DNA from: Oscillospiraceae bacterium
Lineage (GTDB): Bacteria; Bacillota; Clostridia; Oscillospirales; Oscillospiraceae
Reading direction: 5' to 3'
DNA length: 64,000 nucleotides
Assembly: GCA_020025535.1 (NCBI GenBank)
Contig: JAHHRY010000003.1
Coordinates: forward strand, 1-64,000
A program made the translations under genes and the position numbers. Below are positions 31,452 to 40,436 of this stretch, in pieces (the stretch's first letter is position 1; the number at the start of each line of letters is the position of its first letter). The notes under the pieces were generated by a model. It did no database searches. It had not been told where the DNA came from and saw nothing but the letters and a program-made list of their open reading frames with translations.

Positions 31452-33962
31452 ATGGAACAATACAATGTTACCGGCATGAGCTGCGCCGCCTGCTCTGCAC
31501 GGGTGGAAAAGGCGGTGTCGGGGCTGCCAGGAGTGAAAAGCTGTTCTGTGAACCTGCTGACGAACTCTATGGGCGTGGAGGGCACAGCCGCTCCGGAAGA
31601 AATTATTGCTGCTGTAGAACACGCAGGATATGGTGCTGCGCTGAAAGGTGCGGAATCAGTCCAGAGTGCCCCGCAGGAAGATCAGCTGGCAGATCGGGCA
31701 ACTCCGGTGCTGAAAAAGCGTCTGATTGCATCTCTCGGTTTTATGATCGTTCTGATGTATTTCTCCATGGGGCATATGTGGGGTTTCCCCATGCCGCATA
31801 GTCTGGAGGAAAATCCGGTTGCCCTTGGCCTGATTCAGCTGCTGCTGTCGGCAATCGTCATGGTCATTAACCAGAAGTTCTTTATCAGCGGCTTCAAGGG
31901 TGCGCTGCATGGCGCCCCCAATATGGATACACTGGTGTCTATGGGAGCGGCTGCGGCATTCCTGTACAGTACCGCATCGCTGTTCTACATGAGCCATCTG
32001 CAGGCTTTGGGACAGATGGAAGAGGCACATACACTGGTGCACGAGTTCTATTTTGAGTCTGCGGCTATGATTCTGACGCTGATTACCGTTGGAAAAATGC
32101 TGGAGGCCCGCTCCAAAGGCAAGACGACCGATGCCCTGAAAAGCCTTATGAAGCTGGCACCCAAGACTGCTACGGTGGTCAGAGGCGGACAGGAAATTGC
32201 CGTTCCGATTGAACAGGTACGCAAAGGCGATATTTTTGTAGTGCGGGCCGGAGAGAACATTCCCGTGGACGGCGTGATTATCGAAGGCGAAGCGGCCGTG
32301 GATGAAAGTGCCCTCACCGGTGAGAGCATCCCGGTGGATAAAGCTGCGGGCGACGGCGTTTCTGCCGCAACCGTAAATCAGTCCGGCTTCCTGCGCTGTG
32401 AGGCAACCCGGGTAGGTCAGGACACAACTTTGTCTCAGATCATTCGCATGGTCAGCGACGCTGCGGCTACCAAAGCGCCCATTGCCAAAATCGCAGATAA
32501 GGTTTCCGGCGTCTTTGTGCCGGTGGTGATCAGCATTGCTGTGGTCACAACGGTGGTGTGGCTGCTGATCGGACAGACCGTGGGATTTGCTCTGGCAAGA
32601 GGCATTTCCGTGCTGGTTATCAGCTGTCCCTGTGCGCTTGGTCTGGCAACGCCGGTGGCAATCATGGTTGGCAACGGCAAGGGTGCCAAAAACGGCATTC
32701 TCTTTAAGACGGCGGTTTCTCTTGAAGAAACCGGCAAAATCGATACGGTGGTACTGGACAAGACCGGCACCATCACTGAGGGTCAGCCGGCAGTTACGGA
32801 CATTTGTCCTGCGGCAGAAGGTGCTGCGGAAAAGGAGCTGCTGACCATTGCTCTGGCACTGGAGCAGAAGAGTGAGCATCCGCTTGCGGGAGCGATTGTT
32901 GCCAAGGCAAAGGAACTGGGGATTGCTCCGTCGGATGTGGAACAGTTCAAGGTGCTGCCCGGCAACGGCCTGACGGCAGTCCTGAACGGAAAGGTTCTGC
33001 TGGGCGGCAGCCTGAGCTATATTGCTTCCCAGATTTCCGTACAGCCTCAGTGGCAGGCGAAAGCCGAAGCGCTGGCTGAACAGGGAAAAACACCCCTGCT
33101 GTTTGCATACGACGGTGTCCTGCAGGGAATCATTGCGGTGGCGGATGTGATTCGTGAGGATAGTCCGGAGGCTATCCGTCAGCTGCAGCACATGGGAATC
33201 CGGGTGGTTATGCTTACCGGTGACAATCCCCGTACTGCCAATGCCATCGGCAAGCAGGCGGGTGTGGACGAAGTAATTGCAGGCGTGCTGCCTGACGGCA
33301 AGGAAAGCACCATTCGCCGCCTGCAGAAACGCGGCAAAGTTGCCATGGTGGGCGACGGCATCAACGATGCCCCGGCGCTTACCAGAGCGGATATGGGCAT
33401 CGCCATTGGTGCCGGTGCGGATGTGGCGGTGGACGCTGCCGACATTGTTCTGATGAAGAGCCGTCTCAGCGACGTGCCTGCGGCAATACGGCTCAGCCGG
33501 TCCACCCTCAGAATTATCCACGAGAACCTGTTCTGGGCTTTCTTCTACAATGCCATCGGCATTCCGCTGGCAGCCGGTGTGTTTATTCACATCCTTGGCT
33601 GGCAGATGAATCCCATGTTTGGCGCTGCGGCTATGAGCCTTTCCAGTTTCTGCGTGGTATCCAATGCTCTGCGGTTGAATCTTATTGATTTATATAACCC
33701 CAAAAACGACCGAAAAATCCATCACAAAAACAAAAAACAGGAGGAAATTACTATGGAAAAAACTATGCACATTCAGGGTATGATGTGTGGCCATTGCGAG
33801 GCTCGTGTGAAGAAGACACTTGAGGCGCTGGAGCAGGTAGAGTCTGCTGTTGTCAGCCACGAATCCGGTACGGCAGTGGTAACTTTGAAGGCCGACATTT
33901 CCAACGAGGCTCTGAAAGCAGCGGTGGAAGCACAGGATTACACGGTTACTTCCATCGATTGA
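31452..33962 (+). CDS. copA: Copper-exporting P1B-ATPase with C-terminal CopZ domain
   Basis: An 836-aa Cu(I) exporter. The N-terminal HMA domain has GMSCAAC (Cys11, Cys14); helices and the membrane site CPC are at 392-394; the phosphorylation motif DKTGT at about 436-440; GDGINDAP at about 634-641. The last 69 residues (from Met768) form a second HMA domain with GMMCGHC (Cys779, Cys782), joined by a Lys/His-rich linker. That tail has its own AGGAGG and ATG (see nested entry). Copper-induced by CsoR. It exports Cu(I), or Ag(I), across the membrane. Confidence 0.95.
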   Translation: MEQYNVTGMSCAACSARVEKAVSGLPGVKSCSVNLLTNSMGVEGTAAPEEIIAAVEHAGYGAALKGAESVQSAPQEDQLADRATPVLKKRLIASLGFMIVLMYFSMGHMWGFPMPHSLEENPVALGLIQLLLSAIVMVINQKFFISGFKGALHGAPNMDTLVSMGAAAAFLYSTASLFYMSHLQALGQMEEAHTLVHEFYFESAAMILTLITVGKMLEARSKGKTTDALKSLMKLAPKTATVVRGGQEIAVPIEQVRKGDIFVVRAGENIPVDGVIIEGEAAVDESALTGESIPVDKAAGDGVSAATVNQSGFLRCEATRVGQDTTLSQIIRMVSDAAATKAPIAKIADKVSGVFVPVVISIAVVTTVVWLLIGQTVGFALARGISVLVISCPCALGLATPVAIMVGNGKGAKNGILFKTAVSLEETGKIDTVVLDKTGTITEGQPAVTDICPAAEGAAEKELLTIALALEQKSEHPLAGAIVAKAKELGIAPSDVEQFKVLPGNGLTAVLNGKVLLGGSLSYIASQISVQPQWQAKAEALAEQGKTPLLFAYDGVLQGIIAVADVIREDSPEAIRQLQHMGIRVVMLTGDNPRTANAIGKQAGVDEVIAGVLPDGKESTIRRLQKRGKVAMVGDGINDAPALTRADMGIAIGAGADVAVDAADIVLMKSRLSDVPAAIRLSRSTLRIIHENLFWAFFYNAIGIPLAAGVFIHILGWQMNPMFGAAAMSLSSFCVVSNALRLNLIDLYNPKNDRKIHHKNKKQEEITMEKTMHIQGMMCGHCEARVKKTLEALEQVESAVVSHESGTAVVTLKADISNEALKAAVEAQDYTVTSID
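33753..33962 (+). CDS. copZ: Possible free CopZ chaperone from an internal start in copA
   Basis: The 69-residue C-terminal HMA domain of the CopA frame starts at Met (33753) preceded by AGGAGG at 33739-33744 with an 8-nt spacer. This is as good a ribosome site as those of free genes here. Translation from it would yield a CopZ-like chaperone, MEKTMHIQGMMCGHCEAR..., in the same frame as CopA. So one mRNA could yield the fused exporter and a free chaperone. Unproven; the fusion may be the only product, or a stop between the two may have been lost. Confidence 0.6.
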   Translation: MEKTMHIQGMMCGHCEARVKKTLEALEQVESAVVSHESGTAVVTLKADISNEALKAAVEAQDYTVTSID

Positions 33963-33982
33963 TTTCGTTTCGCAGACTGACA

Positions 33983-34011
33983 TTGCAATGACGGAGCGCA
34001 AATGGTATAAT
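33983..34011 (+). promoter_or_regulatory. Promoter of the aldehyde dehydrogenase gene
   Basis: TTGCAA (33983-33988), a 17-nt spacer, TATAAT (34006-34011). Confidence 0.85.
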
Positions 34012-34051
34012 AAACAGGTATATTCATCGATTTTACCGGAGGCGATCAGCG

Positions 34052-35434
34052 ATGACAGTTCAAGATATGGAATTGCTTGCAGAAAAGCAGAGAAGATTCT
34101 TTGCTGAAGGAAAGACGCTGTCAGTGGATTTCCGGGTGCAGAGCCTGAAAAAACTGTACGGCGCAGTCAAAAAATACGAGACGCAAATTCTGGATGCCCT
34201 CCGGGCAGATCTGGGAAAAAGCGATTTCGAGGGCTATATGTGCGAATCCGGTTTCGTGTTAAGCGAGATCAGCCATATGTGCAGAAACGTGAACCGATAT
34301 GCAAAAAAGCAAACTGTGCCAACACCGTTGGCACAGTTTGCTGCAAAAAGCTACAAAAAGCCGACACCTTATGGCAGCGTTCTGATTATGAGCCCGTGGA
34401 ATTATCCGTTCCTGCTGTCCATCGGGCCGCTGGTGGATGCCATAGCGGCAGGCAATACCGCTATTATCAAGCCGAGTGCCTATTCCCCCAAAACCAGCGA
34501 TATGGTTCGGAAAATCATATCGGAATGCTTCCCGCCGGAATATATTGCGGTAGTTACCGGCGGCAGAGCGGAGAATGGCGCTTTGCTGCAGCAAAAGTTT
34601 GATTTGATCTTCTTTACGGGAAGCCAGAATGTGGGCAGGGAAGTGCTGCGGCATACTGCGGAAACGCTGACGCCTGCCGTACTGGAGCTGGGAGGGAAAA
34701 GCCCGTGTATCGTAGACGAAACGGCTAAAATCCGCCTGGCAGCCAGAAGAATCGTATTTGGCAAGTTCCTCAACTGCGGCCAGACCTGCGTGGCGCCGGA
34801 TTATATTCTGTGCCAGAAGAACGTCAAAGCGCAGCTGGTGGAGGAGATTTGCAGGCAGATCAAACTCCAGTACGGCGTGCATCCTCTTAACAATCCCGAC
34901 TACGGCAAAATCATCAACCAAAAGCATTTTAACCGTTTGCTTGGGCTGATCGATGGGAAGAAAGTAGTTTTCGGCGGAGATTCCTGCGCAGAAACGCTGC
35001 AAATTGAGCCGACGGTTATGGATGGCGTTACCTTCCAGGATGCCGTCATGCAGGAGGAAATCTTCGGCCCGGTTTTGCCGATCCTGACCTATGACCGTTT
35101 TGAGGATGTTTTCAAAATACTCAGGAATAAACCCAAGCCCCTGGCACTGTATCTGTTTACGGAAAACAGAGCGCACATGGAATCCGTTACGCAGAGAATT
35201 TCCTATGGCGGCGGCTGCATCAATGATGTTGTCATCCATCTGGCTACCTGTCACATGGGATTTGGCGGAGTAGGGGAAAGCGGCATGGGCTGCTATCATG
35301 GAAAGGCAGGCTTCGATACTTTTTCCCATACCAAGAGTATTGTGGAGAAGAAGACCTGGATGGATCTGCCTGTGCGCTATCAGCCATACAAAAGAAAAAC
35401 CAATGGAAAGATCCTGCGCCTTTTTATGAAATGA
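34052..35434 (+). CDS. Aldehyde dehydrogenase, class 3-like
   Basis: A 460-aa NAD(P)+-dependent enzyme. The catalytic Glu is in LELGGKSPC and Cys in FLNCGQTCVAPD; SPWNYPF and the G-loop FFTGSQNVGREV are present. The short length, PWNYP and a basic, hydrophobic C-terminal end (KRKTNGKILRLFMK) fit class 3 fatty-aldehyde type enzymes. Monocistronic with its own promoter and a terminator after it. Substrate unknown. Confidence 0.93.
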   Translation: MTVQDMELLAEKQRRFFAEGKTLSVDFRVQSLKKLYGAVKKYETQILDALRADLGKSDFEGYMCESGFVLSEISHMCRNVNRYAKKQTVPTPLAQFAAKSYKKPTPYGSVLIMSPWNYPFLLSIGPLVDAIAAGNTAIIKPSAYSPKTSDMVRKIISECFPPEYIAVVTGGRAENGALLQQKFDLIFFTGSQNVGREVLRHTAETLTPAVLELGGKSPCIVDETAKIRLAARRIVFGKFLNCGQTCVAPDYILCQKNVKAQLVEEICRQIKLQYGVHPLNNPDYGKIINQKHFNRLLGLIDGKKVVFGGDSCAETLQIEPTVMDGVTFQDAVMQEEIFGPVLPILTYDRFEDVFKILRNKPKPLALYLFTENRAHMESVTQRISYGGGCINDVVIHLATCHMGFGGVGESGMGCYHGKAGFDTFSHTKSIVEKKTWMDLPVRYQPYKRKTNGKILRLFMK

Positions 35435-35445
35435 CCGCGGAAAAA

Positions 35446-35490
35446 ACAGCGGCACGATCCGGATCGCCGGATCGTGCCGCTGTGTGTTTT
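35446..35490. terminator. Bidirectional terminator between ALDH and ftsH
   Basis: A 17-bp stem ACAGCGGCACGATCCGG/CCGGATCGTGCCGCTGT with an ATCG loop, A run before and T run after. It serves both converging genes. Confidence 0.9.
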
Positions 35491-35497
35491 ATCAGGA

Positions 35498-37309
35498 TTA
35501 AGCCTCCAGAATGTGCATAAACTCATCGCCGGTGATGGTTTCGTTCTGGTACAGATACTTTGCCAGATCGTCCAGCTTGGAACGGTTGCTGCAAAGAATC
35601 TGCTTTGCTTTTTCGTACTGCTTCTTTACAAGGCTTACTACAAGACGGTCGATTTCGGCCTGCGTTTCTGCGGAGCAGGTCAGCGAGGTGTCGCCGCCCA
35701 GATACTGATTGGTCACGGTTTCCATGGCGACCATTCCGAAGTTTTCGCTCATGCCAAAGCGGGTGATCATGGAACGGGCCAGTTTTGTAGCCTGCTCAAT
35801 ATCGTTGGAAGCACCGGTGGTAATGGCACCCACTGCAATTTCTTCGGCGGCACGACCGCCTGCGAGGGTGGCGATTTTATTCTCGATTTCCTCTTTGGTC
35901 ATCAGGTAATGATTTCCTTCCTCCACCTGCATGGTGTAGCCGAGGGCGCCGGAAGTGCGGGGGACAATGGTGATTTTCTGGACAGGTGCGGAGGCAGTCT
36001 GCTTGGCTGCCACCAAAGCGTGACCGATTTCGTGGTATGCAACCACCATTTTTTCCTTGTCGGTCAGAATGGCGTTCTTCTTCTGATAACCGGCAATCAC
36101 CACTTCGATGCTTTCTTCCAGATCCTCCTGGGTTACCACCTTCCTGCCTGCGCGGACGGCGCGGAGGGCGGCTTCGTTGACCATATTGGCAAGTTCTGCA
36201 CCGGATGCGCCGGATGCCATGCGGGCAATCCGCAGGAAATCTACATCGGCATCCACTCTGATTTTTTTGGCGTGTACTTTCAGGATTTCTTCGCGCCCCT
36301 TCAGATCCGGCAGCTCCACGGGTACACGACGGTCAAAACGGCCCGGACGGGTAAGGGCGGGATCCAGAGTTTCGGGGCGGTTGGTGGCGGCAAGAATGAT
36401 GACACCGTTATTGCCCTCGAAACCATCCATCTCGGTCAGCAACTGGTTCAGGGTCTGCTCCCGTTCGTCGTTGCCGCCAATACGGCCTTCACGCTTTTGA
36501 CCGATGGCATCGATTTCGTCAATGAATACGATACAGGGGGCCTTTTCTTTTGCCTGCTTGAAGAGGTCACGGACTTTGGAAGCACCCATACCTACGAACA
36601 TTTCCACAAACTCAGAACCGGACATGGAGAAAAAGGGAACATTGGATTCACCGGCGACTGCCTTTGCCAGCATGGTCTTGCCGGTGCCCGGAGGGCCTAC
36701 CAGCAGAATGCCCTTGGGCATGGAAGCGCCGATTTCGGTATATTTTCCGGGGTTGTTCAGGTAATCGACGATTTCTGAGAGATTTTCCTTTGCTTCGTCT
36801 TCACCGGCCACATCGGCAAAGCGGATGCCGTTGGAGGACTTTACATATACTTTGGCGTTGCTGTTGCCCATGTTGAACATCATGGAGTTGCTGCCGCCGG
36901 CCTTTTTCATCAGCTGCTTTGATAAAAAATGTCCCAGTGCCCAGAACATCAGGAAGGGAAGAATCCAACTCAGCAGAAAGCTCAGGATAGGGGAGCTTTC
37001 TTCGATGATTTCGCTGGTAAACTTCGCACCGGCTGCGTAAAGACGATCCGTCAGATTGGGGTCGTTCATGACACCTGTACGATAAACGACTTTGCCTTCC
37101 AGGTCGGTAAAAAGGATCTGGTTGTATTGTACTTCGACTTTATCGATTTGCTTGTTCTCTGTCATGGACATGAACGTGCCGTAATCCACATCTTTAATTT
37201 TGGATTCGGCAATTTTGGGCATAACCAGAGCATTAAAAAGGATGATTGCGACGAATACAATCACATAATAGAATATGAATGGTTTTTTAGGCTTTTTTAT
37301 ATTATCCAT
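35498..37309 (-). CDS. ftsH: ATP-dependent zinc metalloprotease FtsH
   Basis: A 603-aa membrane AAA+ protease that degrades membrane and regulatory proteins. Two N-terminal helices (about 12-30 and 107-128) flank a periplasmic-side domain. The AAA module has GPPGTGKT and the SRH segment, with FIDEID. The protease HEIGH has His426, Glu427 and His430; a further Asp is in ASNDIEQAT. The C-terminal tail is shorter than in E. coli FtsH. A 42-bp palindrome lies about 100 nt upstream of the start. Confidence 0.97.
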   Translation of the reverse strand: MDNIKKPKKPFIFYYVIVFVAIILFNALVMPKIAESKIKDVDYGTFMSMTENKQIDKVEVQYNQILFTDLEGKVVYRTGVMNDPNLTDRLYAAGAKFTSEIIEESSPILSFLLSWILPFLMFWALGHFLSKQLMKKAGGSNSMMFNMGNSNAKVYVKSSNGIRFADVAGEDEAKENLSEIVDYLNNPGKYTEIGASMPKGILLVGPPGTGKTMLAKAVAGESNVPFFSMSGSEFVEMFVGMGASKVRDLFKQAKEKAPCIVFIDEIDAIGQKREGRIGGNDEREQTLNQLLTEMDGFEGNNGVIILAATNRPETLDPALTRPGRFDRRVPVELPDLKGREEILKVHAKKIRVDADVDFLRIARMASGASGAELANMVNEAALRAVRAGRKVVTQEDLEESIEVVIAGYQKKNAILTDKEKMVVAYHEIGHALVAAKQTASAPVQKITIVPRTSGALGYTMQVEEGNHYLMTKEEIENKIATLAGGRAAEEIAVGAITTGASNDIEQATKLARSMITRFGMSENFGMVAMETVTNQYLGGDTSLTCSAETQAEIDRLVVSLVKKQYEKAKQILCSNRSKLDDLAKYLYQNETITGDEFMHILEA

Positions 37310-37878
37310 AGCTGAAATCTCCTCATTGATTTTTGAATGCCGTTCCGGTGGCCTGTACTAATATACTTCCCTTAACTGGTTTACAATATATCCGAAAACA
37401 ATCAACTCTAATTCAACCAAATATCAACAATTGTTGAACAATGGTTGAATTATACTTGATTTTCCCGGGGTACAATCTGCTTATAAAATGAACAGTTGTG
37501 GATTGCGGCGGTATGCACACTGCATTTCCCGGGAAACTTGCCGGATATTTTGCGGTCACATATGACAAAATGAGCATTCCGGACAAAAAACGATTGCAAA
37601 TATCACTGAAAGGCGTTAGAATGCCAATATCGGCTTCTGATGCTGCGGGAATCTGATTTCTGCCCATGACCGGTGGTATCGGCGGCGGGATGAACACGGA
37701 AAAATCGTCTGAACCGGCACCGGGTGCTCCGGGCAGCGCAGACTGCACACGCTTGGAAACGAATGCAAAACCCTTCAAGCTGTTCTTGCAGGCGGAACGC
37801 ATTTGTATGTTCACCGGAAAGCGTATGCAGGACTGCCGATCTGCAGCAATATGAAAATGATTTCAAAGAGGGAAAATA
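37310..37878. other. ftsH-PAP2 divergent region
   Basis: About 570 nt. It contains the nested palindrome (37410-37451), and no convincing gene in the rest. Candidate -10 boxes for the PAP2 gene (TATACT near 37451, TACAAT at 37471) exist, but no -35 box at the right distance was found. Confidence 0.5.
37410..37451. promoter_or_regulatory. 42-bp nested palindrome
   Basis: Outer arms AATTCAACCA (37410-37419) and TGGTTGAATT (37442-37451), 4-nt spacers, and an inner palindrome TCAACAATTGTTGA (37424-37437). TCAAC/GTTGA half-sites recur at 37402, 37413, 37424, 37433 and 37445, about one helical turn apart. A cooperative operator is the best guess; the regulator is unknown. Confidence 0.7.
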
Positions 37879-38589
37879 ATGAAAAAACCAGTGCCTGAAC
37901 TTGATTACAGAAAGCTGCGCCTGAGTAATTTGAATACAAAAGAGTACCGTCACCTTTGGCTGCTCCTGTACTGGCCGATTTACGGGCTTATGTTTCTTTT
38001 CGTGGAAAGGTTCTATCCGGTAGAATCCTACTACCCTGTCCATTGTGTGCTGGATGACTATATCCCATTCGTGGAATGGTTTCTGATTCCGTATCTGTTC
38101 TGGTTCCTGTTTATGGTGGGAATGCATATTTACACGCTGCTGTATGACGTCAGTACCTTCCGGAAAATGATGTATTATACCATCCTCACAAACACATTAA
38201 CCATTTTCATTTATTTGGTGTTTCCGACCTGCCAGAATCTGCGCCCCGCCGAATTTGAAAGGGACAATTTCCTGACATGGATCATGGGGCAGTACTATAT
38301 TCTGGACACCAATACCAATGTCTGTCCATCTCTTCATGTGATCGGGGCACTGGGAATGATGTTTACAGGCTGGCATTCCAAATATCTGGAACATCCTGCA
38401 TGGAAGATCGCATTCACTGTCACCGGCGTGCTGATCAGCATTTCGACCGTGTTCCTGAAACAGCATTCTGCTGTGGATGTGCTGGTAGCATTGCCCATCA
38501 GTGTGATTGCATATCTGATTTGCTTTCGGCCTTTTTCCAAAAAGAAGAAAGAAGCAGTCAGCGTACCCGGAAATCCCGAGACCTGCTGA
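37879..38589 (+). CDS. PAP2-superfamily membrane phosphatase
   Basis: A 236-aa protein with five or six helices. Phosphatase motif 2 appears as CPSLHV, motif 3 as STVFLKQHSAVDVL (His and Asp). A clear motif 1 (KxxxxxxRP) is not visible; NLRPAEFERD may represent it. Such proteins dephosphorylate lipid phosphates such as phosphatidate or undecaprenyl diphosphate. AAAGAGGG 9 nt upstream. It lies opposite ftsH. Confidence 0.8.
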   Translation: MKKPVPELDYRKLRLSNLNTKEYRHLWLLLYWPIYGLMFLFVERFYPVESYYPVHCVLDDYIPFVEWFLIPYLFWFLFMVGMHIYTLLYDVSTFRKMMYYTILTNTLTIFIYLVFPTCQNLRPAEFERDNFLTWIMGQYYILDTNTNVCPSLHVIGALGMMFTGWHSKYLEHPAWKIAFTVTGVLISISTVFLKQHSAVDVLVALPISVIAYLICFRPFSKKKKEAVSVPGNPETC

Positions 38590-38606
38590 TATGCCGAAAT
38601 AAAATG

Positions 38607-38643
38607 ATCCGGCTGCCATTTGTGTATGGCGGCCGGATTTTTT
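38607..38643 (+). terminator. Terminator after the PAP2 gene
   Basis: ATCCGGCTGCCAT pairs with ATGGCGGCCGGAT (one mismatch), then TTTTTT. Confidence 0.88.
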
Positions 38644-38687
38644 GTGCTGCCGGAATGACGGCGGAAGCAGGGAAAGTCCGCAGCCTA

Positions 38688-38716
38688 TTGACGGAACTGC
38701 AAAACAATACTAATAT
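38688..38716 (+). promoter_or_regulatory. Promoter of the FRG gene
   Basis: TTGACG (38688-38693), 17-nt spacer, TAATAT (38711-38716). Confidence 0.7.
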
Positions 38717-38750
38717 ATACTTATAAACAGCGACAAAAAGGGGGAGAAAT

Positions 38751-39551
38751 ATGATTAAAACTGTTGAAATCCGCAGTCTGGAGGGATTGCTTCCGCTTTT
38801 GTCTGAACAGAACTATATTGCGACCATCGACAGAAACCGGAGCCTGTACCTGTACAGAGGGATGCCGGATTCCGCCTATGGGCTGGTCAGCAGTCTCAAG
38901 CGTAATTGCAAACAATACGCCCAAAGTCTGGAACCGTCCATTCTGAAAAACTTTACAAAATACGCTGCCATTGAAGATCCCAGCATCGAAAGGTCTGTTT
39001 GGAGGCAGATGATCTTAGGTCAGCACCATGGCCTGCCCACCAGACTTCTGGACTGGTCCCATTCTCCGCTGATTGCGCTGAACTTTGCGGTGACGGAAAA
39101 CAATCTGGCCCGTATGGACACCCGGGACTGTATTGTCTGGCGGATCGATATGACGGAGATCCACTCCATGCTGCCAAAGCAGTATCAGGAAAAGCAAAAG
39201 GAGAACCGAACGGTTGTCTTTGCTGTGGATGTTCTGAATGAGCTGGCACCCACGCTGGAGCAGTACGACAATGACATGGGAAGTGACTCCATGGTTGTAA
39301 TTGAGCCGCCGTCCATAGACCCCAGAATCGTCAATCAGTATTCTTTCTTCTCGGTGATTCCGTCGGGAATGGAGAACATCGAACACTTTCTGGAACTGCA
39401 TACATCCAATACGGTGAAATATGTGATCAAAAAGGAACTCCGCTGGCGGGTGCGGGATATGCTGGATCAGCTGAACATCAGTGAACGCATCGTCTATCCC
39501 GGCCTGGACGGTCTCTCTGCCTGGCTGGCCAGACATTACTATGTAAAATGA
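38751..39551 (+). CDS. FRG-domain protein
   Basis: A 266-aa cytosolic protein with the FRG domain: LYLYRGMPD near 33-41 and the hallmark GQHHGLPTRLLDWSHSPL at about 90-107. Conserved His and Asp residues in these segments suggest an active site, but no reaction is established. FRG proteins are found in prophages, toxin-like loci and defence-island-like contexts. GGGGGAG lies 7 nt upstream. It is followed 32 nt later by a beta-lactamase-fold gene. A defence role is conjecture. Confidence 0.85.
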   Translation: MIKTVEIRSLEGLLPLLSEQNYIATIDRNRSLYLYRGMPDSAYGLVSSLKRNCKQYAQSLEPSILKNFTKYAAIEDPSIERSVWRQMILGQHHGLPTRLLDWSHSPLIALNFAVTENNLARMDTRDCIVWRIDMTEIHSMLPKQYQEKQKENRTVVFAVDVLNELAPTLEQYDNDMGSDSMVVIEPPSIDPRIVNQYSFFSVIPSGMENIEHFLELHTSNTVKYVIKKELRWRVRDMLDQLNISERIVYPGLDGLSAWLARHYYVK

Positions 39552-39583
39552 GAGTTTTCCTCCGGGAAAAAAGAAGGTGCTTT

Positions 39584-40375
39584 ATGAAGATATGGACATT
39601 GGTGGAAAATACCACCTGCAGGACGGATTTGCAGCCGGAACATGGGTTGAGTCTGTATGCAGAAACCGGACGGCACAAGATCCTCTTTGATGCCGGACAG
39701 TCGGACGCCTTTATCCGCAATGCGGATCGGCTGGGGGTGAATCTGACGGAGGTGGATATGGCTATCCTCTCCCACGGGCATTACGATCACGGCGGCGGTC
39801 TGAAATTTTTCCTGGAACGGAACAGCAAGGCACCTGTTTATGTCCACGAAAAGGCATTTCAACCCCATTTCAACGGAAAAGAAAAGTATATCGGCCTGGA
39901 TCCGGATTTGCAAAAAAATGACCGGCTGGTTTTGGTAAACGATGTGCTGCAGCTTGACGAAGGAATCACCCTGTATCCGGCGGGCTGGCTTCGGAGCCGT
40001 TTTCCTATGGACAGTTTCGGGCTGAACGTGCGGGAGAATGGCTGCTTTTATCCGGACAGCTTTCTTCATGAGCAGTATCTGCTGGTGGAAGAGGGGGAAA
40101 AGAAGATTCTCTTCAGCGGCTGTTCCCACAGAGGAATTCTGAATATTGCAGACTGTTTCCGGCCGGATGTGCTGATCGGCGGCTTCCATTTTAAGAAGCT
40201 GGACCCTGAAGGCGCAGGGGCGGAAACCCTGAAAGAGGCGGCTGCGGTTTTGATGGAGTACCCTTCCTTGTATTACACGGGGCACTGTACAGGGCAGGCG
40301 CAGTATCGTTTTCTGAAGCAGATTATGGGAGAACGTCTGTCCTATCTGTCCACAGGCTCCGTTCTCACAATTTAG
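39584..40375 (+). CDS. Metallo-beta-lactamase-fold hydrolase
   Basis: A 263-aa enzyme with the metal motif SHGHYDH at His64, His66, Asp68, His69, then later His (SGCSHRG), GGFH and the final TGHCTG. It resembles the small MBL proteins related to 7,8-dihydropterin-6-methyl-4-(beta-D-ribofuranosyl)aminobenzene-5'-phosphate synthase. GAAGG 8 nt upstream of 39584 fixes the start. Likely cotranscribed with the FRG gene. Confidence 0.86.
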   Translation: MKIWTLVENTTCRTDLQPEHGLSLYAETGRHKILFDAGQSDAFIRNADRLGVNLTEVDMAILSHGHYDHGGGLKFFLERNSKAPVYVHEKAFQPHFNGKEKYIGLDPDLQKNDRLVLVNDVLQLDEGITLYPAGWLRSRFPMDSFGLNVRENGCFYPDSFLHEQYLLVEEGEKKILFSGCSHRGILNIADCFRPDVLIGGFHFKKLDPEGAGAETLKEAAAVLMEYPSLYYTGHCTGQAQYRFLKQIMGERLSYLSTGSVLTI

Positions 40376-40385
40376 ATACCAATAA

Positions 40386-40424
40386 AACAAGCGGCTGTGA
40401 GGAGATTTCCTCACAGCCGCTTTT
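40386..40424. terminator. Bidirectional terminator
   Basis: AAGCGGCTGTGAGGA pairs with TTCCTCACAGCCGCTT, T-run after and A-run before. It serves the MBL (+) and DUF2284 (-) genes. Confidence 0.9.
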
Positions 40425-40436
40425 CCAATCATAAAA

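Noticed and set aside
31656..33590. A 644-codon minus-strand open frame
   Set aside because: Antisense of copA, with His-rich low-quality protein and no family features.
35474..36778. A 434-codon plus-strand frame
   Set aside because: Antisense of ftsH, which is complete.
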